This document shows positions 25,197-34,140 of a stretch of 64,000 bases of DNA, piece after piece; positions within the stretch are counted from its first letter, which is position 1; every line of letters begins with the position of its first letter. This stretch comes from Thermocatellispora tengchongensis. GTDB lineage: Bacteria; Actinomycetota; Actinomycetes; Streptosporangiales; Streptosporangiaceae. Under the pieces are notes generated by a model, which saw only the letters and a program-made list of their open reading frames with translations, had not been told where the DNA came from and did no database searches. The translations under genes were made by a program, and so were the position numbers. The stretch is taken from contig NZ_JACHGN010000002.1 of assembly GCF_014202315.1 (NCBI RefSeq), positions 226,976 through 290,975 on the forward strand. Direction: 5' to 3'.

Positions 25197-26723
25197 ATGG
25201 TGATGGAGTCGCGCTACGACGTCGTCATCGTCGGCGGGGGGCACAACGGGCTGGTCGCCGCCGCCTACCTGGCGCGGGCGGGGCGGCGGGTGCTGGTGCT
25301 GGAGCGGCTGGACCACGTCGGCGGGCTCGCGGTGTCGGCACGGGCGTTCCCGGGCGTCGAGGCGCGGCTGTCCCGCTACTCCTACCTGGTCAGCCTGCTG
25401 CCGCGGAAGATCGTCCAGGATCTGGGGCTGCCGGTCGAGCTGCGGCGGCGGCGCTTCGCCTCCTACACCCCGGCCGGCGAGACCGGGCTGCTGGTGGACA
25501 ACGACGACGAGGCCCGCACCGCCGCGTCGTTCCGGGCCGTGACCGGCGGCGACGCCGAGCACGACGCCTGGCGCCGCTTCTACGCGATGACCGCGCTCGT
25601 CGCCCGGCGGGTGGCGCCCACGCTGCTCGAACCCCTGCCCACCCGCGAGAGCCTGCGCGCCGCCGTCGGCGACGACGAGGCGTGGCGCGACCTGTTCGAG
25701 CGGCCCATCGGCGAGGTCGTCGCCGAGCGCTTCGCCGACGACACCGTGCGCGGGGTGGTGCTCACCGACGCGCTGATCGGCACCTTCGCCGACCCCGGCG
25801 ACCCGGGCCTGCTCGCCAACCGGTGCTTCCTCTACCACGTGATCGGCGACGGCACCGGCGAGTGGAACGTGCCGGTCGGCGGCATGGGCGCGGTCTCCGG
25901 CGCCCTCGCCGAGGCGGCCCGGCGGGCGGGGGCCGAGATCCGCACCGGGGCCGACGTGGTGGCGGTCGATCCCGCCGGCGAGGTGACCTTCCGCGACGCG
26001 GCGGGCGAGCACGCCGTGACCGGCGAGCGGGTGCTGGCCAACGTGCCGCCCGCGGTGCTGGCCCGCCTGATCGGCGACGAGACCGCCGAGATCCCCGAGG
26101 GCGCCCAGCTCAAGGTCAACATGGTGCTCGCCCGGCTGCCCCGGCTGCGCGACCCGGGCGTCGCGCCGGAGGAGGCGTTCAGCGGCACGTTCCACGTCAA
26201 CGAGGGCCGCGACGGGCTCGCGGCGGCGTACGCGCAGGCGGCCGGGGGCCGGGTGCCCGAGCTGCCGCCCGCCGAGGTCTACTGCCACTCGCTCACCGAC
26301 CCCTCGATCCTGGGGCCCGAGCTGCGCGAGTCCGGCGCGCACACCATGACCCTGTTCGGGCTGCACATGCCCGCCCGGCTGTTCCGCGCCGACCCCGAGG
26401 GCGCCCGCGCCGCCGCGCTGCGGGCCACGCTCGCCTCGCTCGACTCGGTCCTGGCCGAGCCGATCGAGGACTGCCTGCTGCGGGCCCCCGACGGCGAGCC
26501 GTGCCTTGAGGTCAAGACGCCGGTCGATCTGGAGGCCGAGGCGATGCTGCCCGGCGGCCACATCTTCCACCGCGACCTGTCCTGGCCCTACGCCGGCGAG
26601 GGCGGCTGGGGCGTGGAGACCGCCTACGAGCGGATCCTGCTGTGCGGGGCGGGCGCGCGGCGCGGCGGGGGAGTCAGCGGCATCCCGGGGCACAACGCCG
26701 CCATGGCGGTGCTGGGCCGCTGA
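25197..26723 (+). CDS. FAD-dependent oxidoreductase, phytoene-desaturase/PYROXD2-like
   Basis: 508 residues. FAD-binding VVIVGGGHNGLVAAAYLARA followed by VLVLERLDHVGGLA; C-terminal SGIPGHNAAMAVLGR closes the FAD site. In between, FAD-proximal WNVPVGGMGAVSGALAEAA matches carotenoid-desaturase-like amine oxidases. The broad family includes phytoene desaturases and the human PYROXD2 group; with no carotenoid genes nearby, the latter is the safer label. TAGAGT at 25184-25189 is seven bases before ATG 25197, suggesting a leaderless transcript. Divergent from psuG across about 107 bp. Substrate unknown. Confidence 0.85.
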   Translation: MVMESRYDVVIVGGGHNGLVAAAYLARAGRRVLVLERLDHVGGLAVSARAFPGVEARLSRYSYLVSLLPRKIVQDLGLPVELRRRRFASYTPAGETGLLVDNDDEARTAASFRAVTGGDAEHDAWRRFYAMTALVARRVAPTLLEPLPTRESLRAAVGDDEAWRDLFERPIGEVVAERFADDTVRGVVLTDALIGTFADPGDPGLLANRCFLYHVIGDGTGEWNVPVGGMGAVSGALAEAARRAGAEIRTGADVVAVDPAGEVTFRDAAGEHAVTGERVLANVPPAVLARLIGDETAEIPEGAQLKVNMVLARLPRLRDPGVAPEEAFSGTFHVNEGRDGLAAAYAQAAGGRVPELPPAEVYCHSLTDPSILGPELRESGAHTMTLFGLHMPARLFRADPEGARAAALRATLASLDSVLAEPIEDCLLRAPDGEPCLEVKTPVDLEAEAMLPGGHIFHRDLSWPYAGEGGWGVETAYERILLCGAGARRGGGVSGIPGHNAAMAVLGR

Positions 26724-26727
26724 GCCC

Positions 26728-26758
26728 GTTCATAGGGTTCTCATGAACCGCCTATAGC
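26728..26758 (+). promoter_or_regulatory. Promoter with inverted repeat GTTCAT-N9-ATGAAC and -10 TATAGC, leaderless start
   Basis: GTTCAT (26728-26733) and ATGAAC (26743-26748) are exact inverted arms; TATAGC (26753-26758) is the -10, nine bases ahead of GTG 26767. The arms lie in the -35/-10 spacer, a position suited to control by the encoded response regulator. GGGTTCTCAT within it recurs before the glycosyltransferase gene. Confidence 0.5.
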
Positions 26759-26766
26759 GTGTGTGC

Positions 26767-27471
26767 GTGAGCGCACGTGTACTTGTGGTGGACGACGAGC
26801 CCGCGCTGCGGGAGGCGCTGCGGGCCGGCCTGGAGTTCGAGGGCTACACGGTCGGCGTCGCCGAGGACGGCCACGAGGCCCTCGACGCGCTGGGACGCGA
26901 GGCGTACGAGCTGGTGCTGCTCGATGTGATGATGCCCCGCCTGGACGGCCTGACCGCGTGCCGGCGGCTGCGCGCCTCCGGCAACCACGTGCCGGTGCTG
27001 ATGCTCACCGCCCGCGAGGCCGTCGGCGACCGCGTGTCGGGCCTCGACGCGGGCGCCGACGACTACCTCGTCAAGCCGTTCGAGCTGGACGAGCTGCTGG
27101 CCAGGGTGCGGGCGCTGCTGCGGCGCGGCGCGCTGTCGGCCGGCCCCGCCAACGGGGGCGAGCAGGACCCCGTGCTCGCCTTCGGCGACCTGCGCATGGA
27201 CACCGCCGGCCGCGAGGTGACCCGCGCGGGCCGGCGGCTCGACCTCACCCGCACCGAGTACCTGCTGCTGGAGCTGTTCCTGCTGCACCCCCGCCAGGTG
27301 CTCACCCGCGAGCAGATCCTCAGCGAGGTGTGGGGCTTCGACTTCGAGCCGTCCTCCAACTCCCTGGACGTCTACGTGATGTACCTGCGGCGCAAGACCG
27401 AGGCCGGCGGGCTGCCCCGCCTGATCCACACCGTGCGCGGCGTGGGCTACGTGCTCCGGCTCGCACAGTGA
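26767..27471 (+). CDS. OmpR/PhoB-family response regulator (MprA-like)
   Basis: 234 residues from GTG 26767 ([17 protein letters not shown]), chosen because it sits at the expected transcription start of the TATAGC promoter; GTG 26761 is two codons upstream. Receiver Asp53 in [10 protein letters not shown], Lys in DDYLVKPFE; winged-helix C-terminus with [20 protein letters not shown] and [12 protein letters not shown]. It heads a unit with a histidine kinase and two glycosyltransferase-type genes, so it probably controls cell-envelope sugar modification in response to membrane or envelope stress, by analogy with MprAB. Confidence 0.9.
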   Translation: MSARVLVVDDEPALREALRAGLEFEGYTVGVAEDGHEALDALGREAYELVLLDVMMPRLDGLTACRRLRASGNHVPVLMLTAREAVGDRVSGLDAGADDYLVKPFELDELLARVRALLRRGALSAGPANGGEQDPVLAFGDLRMDTAGREVTRAGRRLDLTRTEYLLLELFLLHPRQVLTREQILSEVWGFDFEPSSNSLDVYVMYLRRKTEAGGLPRLIHTVRGVGYVLRLAQ

Positions 27472-27484
27472 ACCGGCTTCCAGG

Positions 27485-28849
27485 GTGAACAGGCGCTCGC
27501 TGCGGTCCCGGCTCACGCTGCTCGTCACGGTCGCCGTGGCGGTGGCCATCGCGGTGTGCGCGGGGGCCTGCTGGCTGATCGTGGCCGACAACCTCAACCG
27601 GCAGGTGAACCGGTCCCTGCTGGCCGAGGGGCCCAAGCCACCCCGCCGTGACGACCTGGCGATCTGCAGCGCCACCGGCGACAATCCGCCCCCGGGTGAG
27701 GGGCTGCGCCCCTTCCTGCCGCCGATCCAGCTCGTCTACGCCGACGGACGCCGCTGCGTGCTGGGCCGCGACGCCGTGGTGCTGACCCCGGCCGACATGG
27801 CCATCGCCGCCGGCGGCGGGCGCACCGTCCGCGACGGCGTGACCGACGAGGGCGAGGCCGTACGGGTGAAGGTGGAGCAGGTCGCGCCCGGCGTGGCGGT
27901 GATGCAGTCGCGCAGCCTGGAGGAGATGTACGCCACGCTCACCACGCTGGCCTGGATCCTGCTCGGGGTCAGCGCCGTGGGCGTGGTGGGCGCCGCCTCG
28001 GCGGGCCTGCTGATCTCCCGTACGGCGCTGCGCCCGGTCGGCCGGCTCACCGAGGCTGTGGAGCACATCGCGCAGACCGAGGACCTCGCCACCCGCATCC
28101 CGGTCAGCGGCACCGACGAGATCGCCCGGCTGAGCACGTCGTTCAACGCGATGACGGCCGCCCTGGCGGGCTCGCGCGACCGGCAGCGGCGGCTGATCGC
28201 CGACGCCGGGCACGAGCTGCGCACCCCGCTCACCAGCCTGCGCACCAACATCGAGCTGCTGCTGCGCAGCGAGGACACCGGCAGGGCGTTGCGGCCGGAG
28301 GCCAAGCGGCGGCTCCTGGCCGACGTCAAGGCGCAGTTCGAGGAGCTGTCGGCGCTGGTGGGCGACCTGTTGCAGCTCTCCCGGCCGGAGGAGGACCACG
28401 AGCCGGGCGAGGAGATCGCCTTCCACGAAGTCGTACGCGCCGCGGTGGCGCGCGCCCGCCTGCGCGCGCCCGGCGTCACCGTGGAGGAGGACCTGGCCGC
28501 CTGGTACGCCACCGCCCACGCCGCCTCCCTGGAGCGCGCGGTGGTGAACCTGCTGGACAACGCGGTGAAGTTCAGCCCCCGCGGCGGCACCGTGGAGGTC
28601 AGGCTGCGCGCGGGCAGGCTCACCGTGCGCGACCACGGCCCCGGCGTGCCCCCCGAGGACCTGCCCTACGTCTTCGACCGGTTCTGGCGCTCCCCGGCCG
28701 CGCGCAGCCTGCCCGGTTCGGGGCTCGGCCTGGCGATCGTGGCCCAGGCGGTGCGCGACGCCGGCGGCGAGGTCGGGGTGGACAACGCCCCGGGCGGGGG
28801 CGCGTGCGCCTGGATCACGCTGCCCGGCTCGCCGGCGCCCTCTTCGTGA
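27485..28849 (+). CDS. Sensor histidine kinase (MprB-like)
   Basis: 454 residues. TM1 at about 10-32, a periplasm-side loop with two Cys (AICSAT, RRCVLG), TM2 at about 158-180, HAMP (RTALRPVGRLTEAVEHIA), HisKA with DAGHELRTPLTSLRT and phosphorylated His243, and HATPase with NLLDNAVKFSPRGG, DHGPGVP, FDRFWRS and GSGLGLAIV. All catalytic boxes are intact. GTG 27485 follows the regulator stop by 13 bp. The two loop cysteines could form a redox-sensitive disulfide; that is a suggestion only. Confidence 0.9.
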   Translation: MNRRSLRSRLTLLVTVAVAVAIAVCAGACWLIVADNLNRQVNRSLLAEGPKPPRRDDLAICSATGDNPPPGEGLRPFLPPIQLVYADGRRCVLGRDAVVLTPADMAIAAGGGRTVRDGVTDEGEAVRVKVEQVAPGVAVMQSRSLEEMYATLTTLAWILLGVSAVGVVGAASAGLLISRTALRPVGRLTEAVEHIAQTEDLATRIPVSGTDEIARLSTSFNAMTAALAGSRDRQRRLIADAGHELRTPLTSLRTNIELLLRSEDTGRALRPEAKRRLLADVKAQFEELSALVGDLLQLSRPEEDHEPGEEIAFHEVVRAAVARARLRAPGVTVEEDLAAWYATAHAASLERAVVNLLDNAVKFSPRGGTVEVRLRAGRLTVRDHGPGVPPEDLPYVFDRFWRSPAARSLPGSGLGLAIVAQAVRDAGGEVGVDNAPGGGACAWITLPGSPAPSS

Positions 28850-28854
28850 ACAGC

Positions 28855-28865
28855 GGGTTTCTCAT
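28855..28865. promoter_or_regulatory. GGGTTTCTCAT box before the glycosyltransferase gene
   Basis: GGGTTTCTCAT at 28855-28865 lies 55 bases before the glycosyltransferase start and matches GGGTTCTCAT (26735-26744) in the response regulator promoter except for one extra T. The gap of 71 bp also has GTTAAC and two GGTT(T/C) boxes, so an internal promoter under the same regulator is plausible. Confidence 0.35.
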
Positions 28866-28920
28866 CCGGCGTTAACGATCGGCTCAGCCCGGTTCAAGAT
28901 CGGTTTCCGACCGTGAGTCC

Positions 28921-30126
28921 ATGAGCCAGTTGACCGGAGCGCCGCCGCGTACGCGGCTGGTGGAGATCGTCGTCCCCGTCCACAACGAGCAGCGCGTGCT
29001 CGACGCCAGCGTGCGCCGGCTGCACCAGTACCTGACCCGCACGTTCCCCTACGGCTTCCGGATCACGATCGCGGACAACGCGAGCACCGACCGCACCTGG
29101 GAGATCGCGACCGCGCTGGCGCGCGAGCTGCCGGGGGTGCGGGCGGCGCACCTGGACGAGAAGGGCCGGGGCCGGGCCCTGCGCCGGGTGTGGTCCGGCA
29201 GCGACGCCGACGTGGTCAGCTACATGGACGTGGACCTGTCCACCGACCTGGACGCGTTCCTGCCCCTGGTGGCGCCGCTGCTCAGCGGGCACAGCGACCT
29301 GGCGATCGGCACCCGCCTGGCCCTCGACTCCAACGTGGTGCGCGGGCCGAAGCGGGAGCTGATCTCCCGCGCGTACAACCTGCTGCTGCGCGGCGCGCTG
29401 GGCGCGCGTTTCTCCGACGCGCAGTGCGGCTTCAAGGCCGTGCGCACCGAGGTCGCGCAGGCGCTGCTGCCCGCGGTGCAGGACGAGGAGTGGTTCTTCG
29501 ACACCGAGCTGCTGCTGCTCGCCGAGCGGCACGGTCTGCGCATCCACGAGGTGCCGGTCGACTGGGTGGACGATCCCGACAGCCGGGTGGACATTCTCAA
29601 GACGGCCCTGGACGACCTGCGCGGCATGTGGCGGGTGGCCAAGTCGGGCGCCGTGCGGGTCGCGGTGCCCGCGCGCAGGCAGACGACGCCCCGGGAGCGG
29701 CTGCCCAGGGGCATGGCCCGCCAGCTCCCGGTCTTCGCCGTCATCGGGGTGATCAGCACGCTGGCGTACCTGCTGCTGTTCCTGCTGCTGCGCGCGGTCG
29801 CGCCCGCCTTCGCGGCCAACGCCGTGGCCCTGCTCGTCACCGCGGTCGCCAACACCGCCGCCAACCGGCGCTTCACCTTCGGGGTGACCGGCCGGGCCAA
29901 CGCCATGCGGCACCAGCTCGAAGGCGGGCTGGCCTTCCTGGTCGGGCTCGGCCTGAGCACCGGCGGGCTGGCCGTGCTGCACCTGATCGCGCCCGAGCCG
30001 TCCACGGCCGCCGAACTGGCCGCGGTGGTGGTCGCGAACGGCCTGGCCACCCTGGTGCGCTTCCTGCTGCTGCGGACGTGGGTGTTCCACCCGCGCCGTA
30101 CCGCCGGGACGGGGACGAGCCGATGA
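28921..30126 (+). CDS. Family 2 glycosyltransferase (polyprenyl-phosphate type) fused to a GtrA membrane domain
   Basis: 401 residues. N-terminal GT2 domain: VEIVVPVHNEQRVLDASVRR, SYMDVDLSTD (the DxD-like motif), GTRLA, and DAQCGFKAVRTEVAQALLP, as in dolichyl-phosphate glucosyl- and mannosyltransferases. C-terminal residues of about 265-395 form four membrane helices of the GtrA type (PVFAVIGVISTLAYLLLFLL, NTAANRRFTFGV, LLRTWVFH). It charges a polyprenyl phosphate with sugar, and GtrA may flip it. The stop overlaps the next start as ATGA, pairing it with the GT39 enzyme that would use the lipid-linked sugar. Confidence 0.9.
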   Translation: MSQLTGAPPRTRLVEIVVPVHNEQRVLDASVRRLHQYLTRTFPYGFRITIADNASTDRTWEIATALARELPGVRAAHLDEKGRGRALRRVWSGSDADVVSYMDVDLSTDLDAFLPLVAPLLSGHSDLAIGTRLALDSNVVRGPKRELISRAYNLLLRGALGARFSDAQCGFKAVRTEVAQALLPAVQDEEWFFDTELLLLAERHGLRIHEVPVDWVDDPDSRVDILKTALDDLRGMWRVAKSGAVRVAVPARRQTTPRERLPRGMARQLPVFAVIGVISTLAYLLLFLLLRAVAPAFAANAVALLVTAVANTAANRRFTFGVTGRANAMRHQLEGGLAFLVGLGLSTGGLAVLHLIAPEPSTAAELAAVVVANGLATLVRFLLLRTWVFHPRRTAGTGTSR

Positions 30127-32144
30127 CCGGCACCGTGATGGGCAGGCCGGGTGCTCCGGCCGCCGGCGGTGCGCTCCAGGCCCGGCACCGCGGGCCGCGG
30201 CCCGCCCGATGGCCCCGGGTCGCCTTCTGGGCGGTGCTCGCGCTCGCCGCGCTGCTCTACACCTGGGCGCTCGGCCAGAACGGCACCGCCAACGGCTACT
30301 ACGCCGCCGCGATCCTGTCCGGGACCGAGAGCTGGAAGGCGTTCTTCTTCGGCGCGATCGACGCCGGCGCGTTCATCACCGTGGACAAGCCGCCGTTCGC
30401 GCTGTGGGTGATGGGCCTGTCGGCGCGGGTGTTCGGCTTCTCGTCCTGGAGCATGCTGCTGCCCCAGGCGGCGGCCGGGGTGGCGGCGGTCGCGGTGGTC
30501 CACTCGGCCGTACGGCGCTCGCTGCCGGGCACGCCGGGCCGGGCCGCGGCGCTGGTGGCCGCGCTGGTCATGACGCTCACCCCGATCACCGTGGCGATCA
30601 ACCGGGACAACAACCCCGACACGATCCTGGTGCTGCTGCTGGTGTGCGCCGCCTGGCTGTGCCTGGAGGCGATGCGGAACGGCCGCACCCGTACCCTGGT
30701 GCTCTCGGCGGTCATGGTCGGGTTCGCCTTCAACACCAAGATGCTCCAGGCGTACCTGGTGGTGCCGGCGTTCGCGGCGGCCTACCTGGTGGCCGCGCCC
30801 GGCACCGTGCCGCGCCGGCTGGGCCGGCTGCTGGCCGCCGGCGTGGCGCTGGTGGTCTCCAGCGGGTGGTGGATGGTCGTGGTGGACCGCTGGCCCGCCG
30901 CCGACCGGCCCTACATCGGAGGCAGCACCGACAACACCGTGTGGGACCTGGTGATCGGCTACAACGGCCTGGGCCGGGTCTTCGGCGGCTCCGGCGACCG
31001 CGGCGGGGGCGGCGGCTTCGGCGGCGGTGGCGGGTTCGGCGGCGAGCCGGGGGCCGGGCGGCTGTTCAACGACGTCATGGCCGGGCAGATCTCCTGGCTG
31101 CTGCCGCTGGCCGCCATCGCGCTGGTCGCGGGGCTGGTGCTGCTGGGCAGGCGGCCCAGGACGGACGCGGTGCGGGCCGCGCTGCTGGTGTGGGGCGGCT
31201 GGCTGGCCGTGCACTACGTGATCTTCAGCTTCTCCAGCGGCACCTTCCACCCGTACTACTCCACCGCGATGGCCCCGGCCGTCGCCGCGCTGACCGGCAT
31301 CGGCGGCGTGCTGATGTGGCGGGCCCACCGGGAGGGCCGGGTGTGGGGCTGGGCGCTGCCGCTGGGCGTCGCGGTGACCGGGGCCTGGGCCTTCACCGTG
31401 CTGCGCCGCACGCCCGCCTTCGTGCCCTGGCTGGCCTGGGCGGTCGCGGGAGTCTGCGCGCTCGCGGTGCTCGGGCTGGTCGCGGCCCGGATCGGGCGCC
31501 GGGGGCGCACCCGGCCGGCCGCGGTGGCGCTGGGCGCCGCGCTGCTCGGCGGCCTGGCGGGACCGGCCGCGTACGCGGTGACGCCGCTGGGCTCGCCGGT
31601 CAACGGCACGAACCCGACGGCCGGCCCCGAGGGCTCGGGCGGCTTCGGCCCCGGCGGCATGCGCGGTGGGATGCGCGACGGCGTGCCGCCCGGCCTGCCC
31701 CAGGGCACGCGGGCCCAGCAGGAGCCGCCCCAGGGCACGCGGCGCATGGGCGGTCCCGGCGGGAACGTGAGCGAGGAGATGATCTCCTACCTGAAGGCGA
31801 ACCGGGGGGACGCGACCTGGCTGGTCGCCGTCTCCAGCGCGCAGAGCGCGTCGTCGATCATCCTGGCCACCGGCGAGCCCGTCATCGCCATGGGCGGCTT
31901 CACCGGCTCCGATCCGGCCATGACGGCGGACAAGCTCGCGGCGTACGTGGCGTCCGGGCGGCTCAGGTACGTCATCCCCGGCGGCGGCTTCGGGGGGCCC
32001 GGCGGCGGGCGGGGCGACTCCGAGGTGACGCGGTGGGTCCAGGCCAACTGCACCGCCGTGCCCGTCTCCGAGTACGGCGGCGGCTCCGATGCCGGCGCCG
32101 GCACCGCGGACTCCGGGGCGTCGCTCTACCGCTGCGAGCCGTGA
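30123..32144 (+). CDS. GT39/ArnT-like membrane glycosyltransferase with Gly-rich extracellular loop and tail
   Basis: 673 residues with about 10-12 membrane helices in the first 480 residues. The first extracellular loop has the PMT-type acidic site in AFITVDKPPFALWVMGL, and INRDNNPDTI follows. Residues of about 285-312 are almost pure Gly/Phe (GGGGGFGG repeats). After about residue 490 comes an extracellular tail with a Gly/Met/Pro-rich stretch and a 110-residue globular end (LKANRGDATWLVAVSSAQSA). It should transfer sugar from a polyprenyl carrier to an envelope acceptor. Translationally coupled to the GT2-GtrA gene. Confidence 0.88.
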   Translation: MTGTVMGRPGAPAAGGALQARHRGPRPARWPRVAFWAVLALAALLYTWALGQNGTANGYYAAAILSGTESWKAFFFGAIDAGAFITVDKPPFALWVMGLSARVFGFSSWSMLLPQAAAGVAAVAVVHSAVRRSLPGTPGRAAALVAALVMTLTPITVAINRDNNPDTILVLLLVCAAWLCLEAMRNGRTRTLVLSAVMVGFAFNTKMLQAYLVVPAFAAAYLVAAPGTVPRRLGRLLAAGVALVVSSGWWMVVVDRWPAADRPYIGGSTDNTVWDLVIGYNGLGRVFGGSGDRGGGGGFGGGGGFGGEPGAGRLFNDVMAGQISWLLPLAAIALVAGLVLLGRRPRTDAVRAALLVWGGWLAVHYVIFSFSSGTFHPYYSTAMAPAVAALTGIGGVLMWRAHREGRVWGWALPLGVAVTGAWAFTVLRRTPAFVPWLAWAVAGVCALAVLGLVAARIGRRGRTRPAAVALGAALLGGLAGPAAYAVTPLGSPVNGTNPTAGPEGSGGFGPGGMRGGMRDGVPPGLPQGTRAQQEPPQGTRRMGGPGGNVSEEMISYLKANRGDATWLVAVSSAQSASSIILATGEPVIAMGGFTGSDPAMTADKLAAYVASGRLRYVIPGGGFGGPGGGRGDSEVTRWVQANCTAVPVSEYGGGSDAGAGTADSGASLYRCEP

Positions 32145-32176
32145 TCTCCGCACCGCACGGGCGGTAAGGTTTGGTG

Positions 32177-32818
32177 GTGCGCAGTGCGGGGGCTTCACGC
32201 AGGACCAGCCGGGCCGACCAGGCCGATCAGCGGCGGGCCGAGCTGCTCGACGCGACCCGCAGGGTCGTGCTGGAGCGCGGGCTCGCCGCCACCCGGGTGG
32301 CCGACATCGCCAAAGAGGTCAACGTCAGCGGCGGCCTGATCCACTACCACTTCGCCACCAAGGACGAGCTGATCACCGCGATGCTGCGGGCGACGCTGGA
32401 GGAGGAGAGCGCCCGGCTGGCCGAGCTGACCCGGGGGCCGGGCGGCGCGGTGGAGCGGCTGGACCGGGTGCTGCGGTTCTACATCCCCGAGTCGCGCACC
32501 GACCAGAGCTGGATCCTGTGGATCGACGCCTGGACCGTCGCGGTGCGCGAGCCCGCCGTACGCGAGATCGTGCGCGAGCTGGAGGAGGCGTGGGTCGGCG
32601 CGGTGCGCCGGGTGATCGAGCTGGGCGTGAGCACCGGCGAGTTCCGCTGCCCCGACCCCCACGGCGCCGCCGAGCGCATCGACGCCATGCTCGACGGGCT
32701 GATCATCCGCTACTCGCTGCACTCGGCGCCGCTGACCCGCGAGCGGCTCCTGGACCACGCGCGCACCGCCGCCGCCCGCGAGACCGGCGTGCCGAGGTCG
32801 GCGTTCCCCGGCGGCTGA
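32177..32818 (+). CDS. TetR family transcriptional regulator (BetI-like)
   Basis: 213 residues from GTG 32177, seven bases after AAGG; GTG 32174 and TTG 32171 are alternatives. DNA-binding domain: QRRAELLDATRRVVLERGLA, then VSGGLIHYHFATKDEL. The C-terminal half with TDQSWILWIDAWTVAVREP resembles BetI/RutR-like TetR_C_6 domains. Only 32 bp after the GT39 stop, so it may be cotranscribed, but the function need not be linked. It converges with the small 87-residue gene. Confidence 0.85.
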   Translation: MRSAGASRRTSRADQADQRRAELLDATRRVVLERGLAATRVADIAKEVNVSGGLIHYHFATKDELITAMLRATLEEESARLAELTRGPGGAVERLDRVLRFYIPESRTDQSWILWIDAWTVAVREPAVREIVRELEEAWVGAVRRVIELGVSTGEFRCPDPHGAAERIDAMLDGLIIRYSLHSAPLTRERLLDHARTAAARETGVPRSAFPGG

Positions 32819-32825
32819 GCAGGAG

Positions 32826-33089
32826 CTAGGCGGGCAGCGCGGCCAGCAGGTACGCCAGGCGGGCCGCGGCGTCCTCGATGTTGTCGGCCGTGCCCAGGCG
32901 ATAGCCCCAGGAGGTGATGAAGTTGCCCTCGGGGCAGCAGGTCACGGTCTCGAACAGAGTGTTGCTGAACCGGTTGCGCACGCACACGTAGGCGGGGTCG
33001 CTGCTCAGGGCGACGGTCTGCACCGCCAGGTCCGCGTGCTGACGAGCCGCCCCGGCGAAGCGCTCAAGGCAGGACAACGTGTCCAGCAT
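32826..33089 (-). CDS. Small conserved-looking protein, last gene of the Scr1-like HTH cluster
   Basis: 87 residues; family not recognised. GGAGGTGA precedes ATG 33089 by about nine bases, a strong ribosome site. The sequence has a helical N-terminus (LDTLSCLERFAGAARQHADL), a central strand-rich part with YVCVRNRFSNTLFE, a vicinal Cys pair in TVTCCPEGN, and a helical end. Lies 74 bp after the HTH gene on the same strand. In WhiJ/Scr1-like loci a small partner protein modulates the HTH regulator, so a partner role is plausible but it does not show the DUF397 signature. Confidence 0.65.
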   Translation of the reverse strand: MLDTLSCLERFAGAARQHADLAVQTVALSSDPAYVCVRNRFSNTLFETVTCCPEGNFITSWGYRLGTADNIEDAAARLAYLLAALPA

Positions 33090-33151
33090 CGTGCGTCACC
33101 TCCGCAACTTTCCTCGCGATAGAATTGCACGATCTTGGCGGCGGCGGCAAG

Positions 33152-33159
33152 CAATTGCG
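33152..33159. promoter_or_regulatory. CAATTGCG octamer upstream of the 87-residue gene
   Basis: GCAATTGC (palindrome) within GCAATTGCGA lies between the HTH gene and the 87-residue gene, overlapping a stretch that also has AATTGCA 27 bases away. The same octamer CAATTGCG occurs at 34385-34392 upstream of the 68-residue gene, making it a candidate site for the HTH protein. Confidence 0.3.
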
Positions 33160-33163
33160 AAGG

Positions 33164-34024
33164 TTAATCCGACGATTGTTCTGCCTGGCGGGAAAAATCG
33201 TCGAGCACGCGCACGATCAGAGCGCGCGCCTCGTCCTGGAAGACCGCCGCCTCGCCGAACTCCTCGAAGGTGCGGGCGTAGAAGGCGATGTCGTCCGGGT
33301 CGCGCAGCAGCAGGTCCTTGGTCCGCGTGGGCACCCCCACCAGTGAGTCGTCGTAGATCCAGAAGCCGTTCATCGGCGCGGAGGGCAGCGGCGCCTCGAA
33401 CGGGACGACGCCGAACTCCACGTTCGGCAGCGTGCTGACCGCGAGCAGCCGGTCGAGCTGGCCGCGCATGACGGGCAGCGGGGCGAGCCGGTAGCGCAGC
33501 ACCGCCTCGGGCAGCAGGAAGCGGAAGCGGCGGCTCTGGTCGTAGAGGATCTCCTGGCGCTGCATCCGCACCCGGATGGCCGCGTCGATCTCGTCGGGGG
33601 CGCTGTAGAGCCGCTTGACCTTGATGAAGATGTTGCGGGCGTACTCGGCGGTCTGCAGCAGCCCCACGATGATCCCCGGCTCGAAGACCCGGAACAGCGT
33701 GGTGCGGGCCTCCAGGTCGCGGATGTCCTCCTGCAGCGCGGCCAGGCCGCTGCGGTGCCGCTGCCGCCAGGAGTCCTGCCGCTCCACCAGCGCGATGGCC
33801 TGCCGGATCAGCTCGTCGATCGTGCTCGGCGCGGCCTTGACGGCCTGCCCCCACACCACGACGTCGTCCTCGGTGGCGGTCTGGCGGGCGTTCTCCAGCC
33901 GCGAGACCTTCGACGCCTGCCAGCCGAGCCGTTCGGCCAGCTCCTTGCCGGACAGGTGCGCGGCCTCCCGCAACTGCCGTAGCTGCGCGCCCAGATCGAT
34001 ACGCGCCTGCTGAAAGCTGCTCAC
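33164..34024 (-). CDS. XRE-type helix-turn-helix protein with DUF5753 domain (Scr1/WhiJ-like)
   Basis: 286 residues from GTG 34024, chosen because GGGAGG lies six to seven bases upstream and SSFQQARIDLGAQLRQLREA is the typical beginning; the frame is open to 34063. HTH at about 10-65 (LSGKELAERLGWQASKVSRL), then the DUF5753 ligand/partner domain from about 95 with EPGIIVGLLQTAEYAR and the conserved MRGQLDRLLAVSTLPN. Such proteins are regulators of development and antibiotic production and are usually encoded next to a small acidic partner. Here two small genes flank it on the same strand. Confidence 0.88.
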   Translation of the reverse strand: MSSFQQARIDLGAQLRQLREAAHLSGKELAERLGWQASKVSRLENARQTATEDDVVVWGQAVKAAPSTIDELIRQAIALVERQDSWRQRHRSGLAALQEDIRDLEARTTLFRVFEPGIIVGLLQTAEYARNIFIKVKRLYSAPDEIDAAIRVRMQRQEILYDQSRRFRFLLPEAVLRYRLAPLPVMRGQLDRLLAVSTLPNVEFGVVPFEAPLPSAPMNGFWIYDDSLVGVPTRTKDLLLRDPDDIAFYARTFEEFGEAAVFQDEARALIVRVLDDFSRQAEQSSD

Positions 34025-34140
34025 GCCCAACCTCCCACGCCGGCCGCGGGCCGCGGTGCGCATGACAGTAGACCCGGCGAGCCGATCATGCCAGGCTCCG
34101 CGCCCGAATCGTGATCAATACCCGGACGGGCGTGAACTTT

